64,000 nt of DNA from Proteiniphilum propionicum (GTDB taxonomy: Bacteria; Bacteroidota; Bacteroidia; Bacteroidales; Dysgonomonadaceae), in contig NZ_CP073586.1 of assembly GCF_022267555.1 (NCBI RefSeq), positions 1,975,501 to 2,039,500 on the forward strand, given 5' to 3'. How positions within the stretch are numbered: the first letter of the stretch is position 1; every line of letters begins with the position of its first letter. A model generated the notes under the pieces. The model worked only from the letters and a program-made list of their open reading frames with translations, searched no databases and was not told where the DNA came from. The position numbers were made by a program, and so were the translations under genes. This document shows, one piece after another, positions 57,903 through 64,000 of this stretch.

Positions 57903-58538
57903 ATGCCAAAATCAAGTAGAAAAGTTCCGTCACTCAACGCAAATTCAATGGCTGACATTACCTTTTTGCTGCTGACTTTTTTCATACTTGTTTCTAGTAT
58001 GGATACGGATTCCGGTTTGGCTCGTCGCCTCCCGGCACCTCCACAGTCAGAAGAGCAAACATCGGTAGACGTACAGCGCAGGAATCTGCTGGTAGTACTG
58101 GTAAATGCCCAGAACGAAACGATGGTTCAGAACCAGCTTACCAGAGAGTGGTATTCCAATGAAAGAGAGTTGCGTGGAGAACAAGGTGGAAAAGTGGCTT
58201 TAAAAGATATGGTGAAAGAGTTCGTACTTAATACTTCAAATAGTCCGTCACTTCCGGAATTATCCGAAGAGGACTTCGGAGCGCCAATAGGTACGGTGCC
58301 TGTTACCTCTGCCCATGTGATCTCTATACAAAATGATGCTACTACCAGCTATAAGGCTTATATTGCAGTGCAGAATGAGGTGGTAAGAGCATATAATGAG
58401 TTGAGGGAAGAGGGAGCAAGGAAATATTTCAACATCTCTTATGATGAGCTGACGGAAGAACAAAAAGATCAAATTAACAAGCTCTATCCTCAACGTATTT
58501 CTGAGGCTGAGCCTAAAAACTATGGGGAGGGAAAATAA
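57903..58538 (+). CDS. exbD: ExbD/TolR family biopolymer transporter (first copy)
   Basis: 211 residues: short cytoplasmic N-terminus, one transmembrane helix with the functional Asp in NSMADITFLLLTFFILV, then a periplasmic domain longer than in E. coli ExbD (about 141 residues), with an insertion rich in Glu and Ser. The stop overlaps the start of the second copy by one base. Confidence 0.93.
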   Translation: MPKSSRKVPSLNANSMADITFLLLTFFILVSSMDTDSGLARRLPAPPQSEEQTSVDVQRRNLLVVLVNAQNETMVQNQLTREWYSNERELRGEQGGKVALKDMVKEFVLNTSNSPSLPELSEEDFGAPIGTVPVTSAHVISIQNDATTSYKAYIAVQNEVVRAYNELREEGARKYFNISYDELTEEQKDQINKLYPQRISEAEPKNYGEGK

Positions 58539-58996
58539 TGGGAAAATTTAATAAATCAGGTAAAAGAGAAATGCCTGAGTTGAATTCATCGTCTATGCCC
58601 GACATTATTTTCGCTATTCTGTTCTTCTTTATGGTTACTACTACCATGCGTAGTGAAGAAGTGATGGTAAGAATAAAACTTCCTACAGCCTCTGAAGTAC
58701 AGAAGCTTGAAAAGAAGTCGCTGGTGACTTATATCAATATCGGCCCACCACAGGATGTGAGATTGGGAACAGGTACTCAAATGCAGTTGAACGACAGGTT
58801 TGCACAGGTGGCAGATATACAGAATTATATTGCCCAGGAAAAGGCTAGTATGAATGAGGCCGACCAACCTTTAATGACTGTCTCAATTAAGGCTGATGAA
58901 GATACGCGCATGCAGTATATTACCGATGTAAAACAGGCATTGCGTCAGGCGTATGCATTAAAGATCAGTTATTCAGCCCGAAAGGGAGAGAACTGA
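58538..58996 (+). CDS. exbD: ExbD/TolR family biopolymer transporter (second copy)
   Basis: 152 residues, standard length. SSMPDIIFAILFFFMVTTTM carries the membrane Asp. Periplasmic domain ending IQMTVSIKADEDT-like and YITDVKQALRQAYALKI. Two different ExbD copies in one operon suggest a heteromeric ExbD in the complex. Last gene of the operon, terminator 25 bp after the stop. Confidence 0.93.
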   Translation: MGKFNKSGKREMPELNSSSMPDIIFAILFFFMVTTTMRSEEVMVRIKLPTASEVQKLEKKSLVTYINIGPPQDVRLGTGTQMQLNDRFAQVADIQNYIAQEKASMNEADQPLMTVSIKADEDTRMQYITDVKQALRQAYALKISYSARKGEN

Positions 58997-59020
58997 TACA
59001 GTGCTGAACTAATGTAAATT

Positions 59021-59056
59021 AAAAAACCGGATCACTCTCAAATGGTCCGGTTTTTT
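59021..59056 (+). terminator. Bidirectional terminator between exbD and the sulfatase-maturase
   Basis: CCGGATCA/TGGTCCGG stem (one G-U) flanked by A6 on the left and T6 on the right, so it can work in both directions for the two converging genes. Confidence 0.88.
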
Positions 59057-59161
59057 ACATATTAGCCTGTAATTGAGGCTCTTTTTTATTTACTTTTATT
59101 GAAATTTCGTGTGCGTTTTGTTATTTTCTATTCCTTGCGAACGACAATGTTTTCTGACACG

Positions 59162-60388
59162 TTAAGGATTACCTGATTTCACCCATTCCATCACATTGGC
59201 GGGCGCCCGTTTTGCCATAAGCTCACGCTTCATGAAGTCCATATAGGGCATTACGTGATGATAAAACTGATAGTACCCCTCGCACAGATAATTTAACCCG
59301 TCATTACCATATCTGTCTTTAACAAAACGGTTCTTTGGGCATTCGCCGTAGCAAGCAAACAGAACATCACATTCTCGGCATTGCTGAGGCAGTTTATCAA
59401 ATTTATTGTTACCGAATTCAAGCTGTTCCTGTGAATACATCATTGCTGTAAGAGGTTTGGAGTAGATGTTTCCAAGGCGGTATTCGGGAAATACAAAATG
59501 GTCACACGAGTAAACATCGCCGTTAAACTCTATTACCCCGGCATGGCCACACGTTTTTGCCATAGTGCAAACACCTGGTTGTTCACCAACCCAGTTGGCC
59601 AGCGTTGAGTCAAATATCTGTATGAACATTTCTCCTACATCCTGCTTAACCCATTCATCGAATATTGCACATAGGAAGTTTCCCCATTGCCTGGCTGTCA
59701 CTGAAAAGGGCGCCAGCTCTACTTCACTATCAGTATCTTTTGCAGTAGCTAGTTTCAGGGGTGAACTGTTCTTGTGCAGACGTTCAACAATGGGGGTAAA
59801 CTGTACGAAACGGCAACCTGTATCTTTGAAAAAACGGTAGAAATCGAGAGGATAATCTGCATTGTAATCATTCACTACTGCCATACAATTGAATTCTACA
59901 CCGTGTTTATTCAGTAGTTCAATACCCTTCATTACACGGTGAAAAGATGGCCTGCCCATCTTGTCACGGCGATATTCATCGTGAAACTCTTGTGGCCCAT
60001 CGATTGAAATACCCACAAGAAAATTATTTTCCTTGAAGAAAGTACACCACTCATCGTTGAGAAGGGTGCCGTTTGTCTGTATTGAGTTATCTATATGTCT
60101 CCCCCGGGCATACTTCTTCTGTAGTTCCAAAGCTTTTTTATAGAAAGAGACCGGACGCATTAGCGTTTCACCTCCGTGCCAGGTGAACATAACCTGTGGC
60201 ATGGTCTGGGAGTCGAGGTATTGCTCTATGAATTTTTCAAGGAGCTCTTCACTCATCACCTGATTCTTATTTCCATATAGAATTGCCTTCTCCAGATAGT
60301 AACAGTAATTGCAATCGAGATTGCATTTCGAGCCTACCGGCTTTAACATTACATACATTGGCCTGGCAAATGGGGCATATGTTGGCAT
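59162..60388 (-). CDS. Anaerobic sulfatase-maturating enzyme (radical SAM, SPASM)
   Basis: 408 residues. Oxidises the active-site Cys or Ser of sulfatases to formylglycine. Radical-SAM cluster CNLDCNYC (24-31), followed by YYLEKA. The C-terminal SPASM Cys set includes CRECDVLFACYGECPKNRF and GVCTMAKTCGHAGVIEFNGD upstream. Start MPTYAPFARPMYVMLKPVG aligns with known family members. No sulfatase gene is in the window, so the client lies elsewhere. Confidence 0.93.
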   Translation of the reverse strand: MPTYAPFARPMYVMLKPVGSKCNLDCNYCYYLEKAILYGNKNQVMSEELLEKFIEQYLDSQTMPQVMFTWHGGETLMRPVSFYKKALELQKKYARGRHIDNSIQTNGTLLNDEWCTFFKENNFLVGISIDGPQEFHDEYRRDKMGRPSFHRVMKGIELLNKHGVEFNCMAVVNDYNADYPLDFYRFFKDTGCRFVQFTPIVERLHKNSSPLKLATAKDTDSEVELAPFSVTARQWGNFLCAIFDEWVKQDVGEMFIQIFDSTLANWVGEQPGVCTMAKTCGHAGVIEFNGDVYSCDHFVFPEYRLGNIYSKPLTAMMYSQEQLEFGNNKFDKLPQQCRECDVLFACYGECPKNRFVKDRYGNDGLNYLCEGYYQFYHHVMPYMDFMKRELMAKRAPANVMEWVKSGNP

Positions 60389-60536
60389 ATTGTGGGTTTA
60401 TAGAATTTATTTGTACCGCAAATATAAACAAAACATGCAATTATCCGGTTCAATGACTGGTAAGATTCAAAAAAACACTATGAGGAGCATAGAATAATTT
60501 TTTCTATTTTTGAGAAGAATGGGTTAAATAAAAAAT

Positions 60537-60632
60537 GGGTAAGCTTACTATATCGCGCCGCTACAACCAAATACCCTTGCTTCGGTCAAGACCTGGGGGA
60601 TTCATTGGGAGCTGGCCGTATAGGACTTACCC
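60537..60632 (-). ncRNA. ffs: Signal recognition particle RNA (small bacterial type)
   Basis: About 96 bases on the minus strand. The ends GGGTAAG and CTTACCC pair perfectly, next to a further CTATA/TATAG pairing. The apical part CCCCCAGGTCTTGACCGAAG followed by CAAGGG has the CAGG...AGCA internal-loop bases of the SRP domain, 10 bases apart as in E. coli 4.5S RNA, although the apical loop is not GGAA by eye. A strong promoter starts 6 bp upstream and ATTTTTT follows the end. Targets nascent membrane proteins with Ffh. A covariance search would settle it. Confidence 0.8.
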
Positions 60633-60637
60633 AAGTG

Positions 60638-60667
60638 CAAAGATACGGTTTTTTTTTTAGTTACAAA
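60638..60667 (-). promoter_or_regulatory. SRP RNA promoter
   Basis: On the minus strand TTTG, an 18-bp spacer, then TATCTTTG ending 5 bases before the RNA. Good Bacteroidetes promoter match with a slightly short spacer. Confidence 0.7.
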
Positions 60668-60704
60668 ATGGTTAAATTGATTTTTACTATTCATGCACTT
60701 TTTT

Positions 60705-60712
60705 TATCTTTG
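60705..60712 (+). promoter_or_regulatory. -7 element upstream of pepT
   Basis: TATCTTTG fits TAnnTTTG, 84 bp before pepT and divergent from the SRP RNA promoter. The rest of the gap 60389-60796 is explained by the SRP RNA and these promoters. Confidence 0.45.
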
Positions 60713-60796
60713 TAAATATTTGCACTATTAAAGCATTGTACTATTAACGCAACTTTAACTTTTTTAGAGAAAAATCATATCAAATACAATTTAATT

Positions 60797-62020
60797 ATGA
60801 ATATCGCTGACCGGTTTATTAAATACGCACGTATCGATACTCAATCGGATGAGGAAAACATGCAAACTCCGAGTACCAGGAAACAGTTCAATCTGGCAAA
60901 GGAGGTAGAAAAGGAAGCATTGGAGATGGGATTGACAGATGTAAGCCTCGATAATAACTGTTACCTGATGGCTACATTACCGACTAATACAAAGAAAAAG
61001 GTCCCTGTTATAGGATTTATTGCACATTTTGATACAAGCCCTGATATGAGCGGTGAAAATGTGAATCCGCGCATCGTAAAAGCATATGATGGAAAAGATA
61101 TTGTGTTAAATAAGGAACAATCTGTGGTTTTATCACCGTCTGACTTTCCTGAATTATTGCGTCATGTGGGTGAAGATATTATTGTAACAGATGGGAATAC
61201 ACTTTTGGGAGCTGATGATAAAGCCGGTATAGCCGAAATTATGAACGCTATGCAATACCTTACTGATCATCCCGAGATTGAACATGGAAAAATACGTATA
61301 GGTTTTACTCCTGACGAAGAGATCGGTAGAGGGGCAGACAAGTTTGATGTTGAAAAATTCGGTGCCGAATGGGCTTATACAATGGACGGAAGTGAAGTGG
61401 GGGAGCTGGAATATGAAAATTTTAATGCAGCCTCGGCTAAGATAGTTATACATGGTAGAAACGTTCATCCAGGTTATGCGAAAAACAAAATGATTAACGC
61501 ACTTAACATAGCCAACAAGTTGATTAATCTGCTCCCGCATAACGAACGTCCTGAGTCGACAGAAGGATATGAAGGATTTTTCCATCTTATTTCTTTGACC
61601 GGGACAGTGGAAGATGCCAAAATGTCGTTTATTATTCGTGACCATGACAGGAAAAAATTTGAGGAACGCAAGTCGCTGATGATAAATGCTGTTGAGATGT
61701 TGAACCAGATATATGATGGACGCATCACAATAGAGATGAAAGATCAGTACTATAATATGCGTGAAAAAATTGAACCTGTAAAACATGTCATAGATTACGC
61801 TTACAGAGCCATGGAAGAGGTGGGTGTAAAGCCAAATATAAAACCAATTCGTGGTGGGACTGATGGAGCACGTTTGTCGTTCATGGGTTTACCCTGTCCT
61901 AATATTTTTGCTGGAGGAATGAATTTCCATGGGAAATATGAATTCCTTCCAATTCCTTCAATGGAGAAAGCCTCAGAAGTGATTGTAAAAATTGCAGAAC
62001 TTGTAGCAAAAGATTATTAA
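60797..62020 (+). CDS. pepT: Peptidase T (tripeptide aminopeptidase)
   Basis: 407 residues, M20 metallopeptidase. Zinc ligands and catalytic residues fit [12 protein letters not shown] (His, Asp), GADDKAG (Asp), TPDEEIGRG (Glu-Glu), [16 protein letters not shown] (Asp) and the late His in [11 protein letters not shown]. Cleaves the N-terminal residue of tripeptides in the cytoplasm, in keeping with amino-acid fermentation. 25 bp before gcvT. Confidence 0.96.
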   Translation: MNIADRFIKYARIDTQSDEENMQTPSTRKQFNLAKEVEKEALEMGLTDVSLDNNCYLMATLPTNTKKKVPVIGFIAHFDTSPDMSGENVNPRIVKAYDGKDIVLNKEQSVVLSPSDFPELLRHVGEDIIVTDGNTLLGADDKAGIAEIMNAMQYLTDHPEIEHGKIRIGFTPDEEIGRGADKFDVEKFGAEWAYTMDGSEVGELEYENFNAASAKIVIHGRNVHPGYAKNKMINALNIANKLINLLPHNERPESTEGYEGFFHLISLTGTVEDAKMSFIIRDHDRKKFEERKSLMINAVEMLNQIYDGRITIEMKDQYYNMREKIEPVKHVIDYAYRAMEEVGVKPNIKPIRGGTDGARLSFMGLPCPNIFAGGMNFHGKYEFLPIPSMEKASEVIVKIAELVAKDY

Positions 62021-62045
62021 TATAATTAAAATATTGACTAATAAT

Positions 62046-63131
62046 ATGAAAAGGACTCCTTTTACAGATATGCATATTGCACTTGGTGCAAAGATGCACG
62101 AATTCGCCGGGTATAACATGCCTATTGAATATTCAGGTATCATTGATGAGCATCAGACAGTAGTGAATGGTGTTGGTGTTTTTGATGTGTCGCATATGGG
62201 TGAGTTTTGGGTGAAAGGCCCAAAAGCCTTAGAGTTTTTGCAGAAAGTGTGTAGTAACGATGCATCTGCCCTTAGGATCGGAAAGGCTCAGTACACCTGT
62301 TTCGTAAATGGAAATGGAGGCATTGTTGATGACTTTATTGTTTATCATTACGAACTTGAGAAATACCTGCTGGTTGTAAATGCAGCCAATATTGAGAAAG
62401 ATTGGGCTTGGTGTCAGAAACACAACACAATGGGTGCCGAACTTGAGAATGCATCAGGCCATATGGCGCAGCTGGCAGTGCAGGGACCCAGGGCAATTAA
62501 TACACTGCAGAAACTGACTAATGAGGATCTGGCTGCAATACCTAATTATGCCTTTGTTAACGGTACATTTGCAGGTGTTGAGAACGTAATTATTTCAAAT
62601 ACAGGCTACACAGGTGCCGGTGGATTTGAACTCTATTTCTATCCGGAACAGGGTCAGATAATTTGGGATGCCATTTTTGATGCAGGTGAAGAGTTCGGTA
62701 TCAAACCCATAGGCTTGGGTGCACGCGATACATTACGCCTCGAAATGGGATATTGTCTATATGGAAACGATCTTGACGACACAACAACACCGCTACAGGC
62801 AGGTTTGGGATGGATTACCAAATTTACTGACAACAAACCGTTTATTGGCAGAGAGGTGCTGGAAAAGGAGAAGTCTGAGGGAGTATCTCGTAAACTTTGT
62901 TGTTTTGAACTGGTTGATAAAGGAATTCCCCGCCACGGGTACGAGATTGTTAATGCCGGGGGAGAGGTTGTAGGGAATGTGACTTCTGGAACAATGTCAC
63001 CAATGCTGAAAATTGGAATCGGTATGGGATATGTCAAGCCGGAATTGGCAAAAGCAGGTACTGATATCTATATAAAAGTTCGGAATAGAAATCTGAAGGC
63101 AACAGTGGTAAAACCGCCCTTCAGAAAATAG
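62046..63131 (+). CDS. gcvT: Aminomethyltransferase (glycine cleavage T protein)
   Basis: 361 residues from the ATG at 62046. Transfers the methylene group from aminomethyl-lipoyl H protein to tetrahydrofolate. Motifs are [35 protein letters not shown] and [20 protein letters not shown] (the catalytic Asp is the first D), then [18 protein letters not shown]. The other glycine-cleavage genes are not in the window, so it is an unlinked or split arrangement. Converges with the dehydrogenase gene, 12 bp between stops. Confidence 0.95.
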   Translation: MKRTPFTDMHIALGAKMHEFAGYNMPIEYSGIIDEHQTVVNGVGVFDVSHMGEFWVKGPKALEFLQKVCSNDASALRIGKAQYTCFVNGNGGIVDDFIVYHYELEKYLLVVNAANIEKDWAWCQKHNTMGAELENASGHMAQLAVQGPRAINTLQKLTNEDLAAIPNYAFVNGTFAGVENVIISNTGYTGAGGFELYFYPEQGQIIWDAIFDAGEEFGIKPIGLGARDTLRLEMGYCLYGNDLDDTTTPLQAGLGWITKFTDNKPFIGREVLEKEKSEGVSRKLCCFELVDKGIPRHGYEIVNAGGEVVGNVTSGTMSPMLKIGIGMGYVKPELAKAGTDIYIKVRNRNLKATVVKPPFRK

Positions 63132-63143
63132 TAAGATTCAGTT

Positions 63144-63902
63144 TCAGACATAAATCATCTTTCGGGTCATTCCGCCATCAATGATGAAGTTTTGTCCCGT
63201 GATGAAGCTGTTTTCGGGATTCATAAGGAAGAGGACCATACGTGCAATATCCCAGGCATTGCCCACACGCCCCGAGGGATGTTGCAGGTGGTCTTCCCGG
63301 GATAACAGGGCTTGTTTGGCAACCGATTTTTTTTTGAGCGCTGAGACATCAATCCATCCCGGGCTGATTGAATTTACACGTACATTTGGTGCCAGGCTTA
63401 CTGCCATGGCATGGGTGAGAGAGAAGATGCCGCCTTTGCTGGCTGAGTAAGATTCGGTGTTGGCTTCGGACTGAAATGCCCTTGTGGAGCACATATTAAC
63501 GATAGCCCCCTTCGATTCTTCAAGATAAGGCGCAAGATACTTACTGCATAGAAACGTGCCGGTGAGGTTAGTGGCAATAGCCCTGTTCCACTCTTCAAGG
63601 GAAAGCTTATCCATTGGCTTGGAAACCTCATATACGGCATTGTTGACCAGTCCGTATGTGTTGCCAAACTTTTTTACTGCAGCCCTGATGGAGGACCTGA
63701 TGCTCACCTCATTTGAAACATCGGTAATAAAGAAATCGCAGCGACGTTTGTTGAGGTGGGGACGAAGCTCTTCCATCGCTTCGCTGTCAATATCAAATAT
63801 AGATACGGTATAGCCGTTTTTAAGCAGTTCCTGAGAAATAACTCTTCCGATGCCTTGTGCTCCTCCTGTGACTATAATATGTGGCAGTTTTGTCTGTTTC
63901 AT
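63144..63902 (-). CDS. Short-chain dehydrogenase/reductase
   Basis: 252 residues, classical SDR. Cofactor motif VTGGAQGIGRVI (12-23), NNAVYE, catalytic Ser region MCSTRAF, YSASKGG (Tyr-Lys) and SPGWIDVSALKK; C-terminus FITGQNFIIDGGMTRKM. The acidic residue after the second strand (FDIDSEAME) suggests NAD+ rather than NADP+. Substrate unknown. The last 98 bp of the window hold no recognisable gene. Confidence 0.9.
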   Translation of the reverse strand: MKQTKLPHIIVTGGAQGIGRVISQELLKNGYTVSIFDIDSEAMEELRPHLNKRRCDFFITDVSNEVSIRSSIRAAVKKFGNTYGLVNNAVYEVSKPMDKLSLEEWNRAIATNLTGTFLCSKYLAPYLEESKGAIVNMCSTRAFQSEANTESYSASKGGIFSLTHAMAVSLAPNVRVNSISPGWIDVSALKKKSVAKQALLSREDHLQHPSGRVGNAWDIARMVLFLMNPENSFITGQNFIIDGGMTRKMIYV

Positions 63903-64000
63903 GCCGCAAGTAAATAAATCAGCAACAACCGGACTTTAACTATAAATATTCTTTTTGCCGGCCAAAAGAGTATTTTTAAGTAGCGATACTATGGTCATTG

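Noticed and set aside
1-64000. CRISPR arrays, prophage, toxin-antitoxin, restriction or other defence loci
   Set aside because: None seen: no regularly spaced repeats, no cas, phage or methylase-type proteins; the only mobile element is the IS66-family copy.

Overview
The window (about 64 kb, AT-rich) reads as chromosome of an anaerobic member of Bacteroidales, plausibly close to the Porphyromonadaceae/Dysgonomonadaceae. The evidence is: many start codons without a clear Shine-Dalgarno sequence; repeated matches to the Bacteroidetes promoter consensus (-33 TTTG, -7 TAnnTTTG); DUF6600- and DUF4369-type lipoproteins; an ExbB-ExbD-ExbD operon; an HU-like protein of the TIGR01201 type; and a hybrid histidine kinase with an AraC output domain. 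The genus assignment is inference.

Layout. 1-4 kb: the end of lpxA, agmatine deiminase and N-carbamoylputrescine amidase (agmatine to putrescine), and a repeat-bearing DUF6600 lipoprotein. 4.1-9.7 kb, minus strand: a complete rnf operon headed by an RseC-like gene. 9.9-14.9 kb: aconitase, citrate synthase and NADP-isocitrate dehydrogenase, the oxidative branch to 2-oxoglutarate. 15-17.1 kb: an EF-G paralogue that lacks the catalytic His of the G3 motif. 17.6-21 kb: oadGAB, a Na+-pumping biotin decarboxylase. 21.1-26.7 kb, minus strand: aminotransferase, PaaI-type thioesterase, double-ACT protein, PaaK, IorB and IorA, an arylpyruvate/arylacetyl-CoA module. 26.9-28.8 kb: an IS66-family insertion with a perfect 8-bp target duplication and a frameshifted transposase. 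29-37 kb, minus strand: PNPase, an OmpA-like protein, a 1095-residue coiled-coil lipoprotein, an unknown protein and an HU-like protein. 37.6-46.6 kb: a hybrid kinase, a thioredoxin-fold lipoprotein without CxxC, greA with a structured leader, a HIT protein, coaA, htpG and an ECF sigma factor. 46.7-56.4 kb: lon, trmN6, a GH33 sialidase, hpt, tonB, a polyprenyl synthase, an unknown gene, tatD and tRNA-Ser(GGA). 56.5-64 kb: the exbB/exbD operon, an anaerobic sulfatase-maturase, the SRP RNA, pepT, gcvT and a short-chain dehydrogenase.

How the parts may work together. IorAB handles low-potential electrons (ferredoxin), Rnf couples ferredoxin oxidation to NAD+ reduction and ion pumping, and OadGAB turns decarboxylation into a Na+ gradient. 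That makes 4-27 kb a bioenergetic region for amino-acid and organic-acid fermentation. TonB and ExbBD supply outer-membrane energy transduction; the sialidase, the sulfatase-maturase, the DUF6600 and coiled-coil lipoproteins and the OmpA protein point to a host- or glycan-exposed envelope.

I saw no CRISPR array, phage, restriction-modification or recognisable defence system. The most novel-looking items are regulatory: the greA leader (promoter, 18-codon ORF, terminator-like hairpin), a 32-bp perfect palindrome inside the exb operon, a 26-bp palindrome at the sialidase promoter, and two inverted repeats before the EF-G paralogue.
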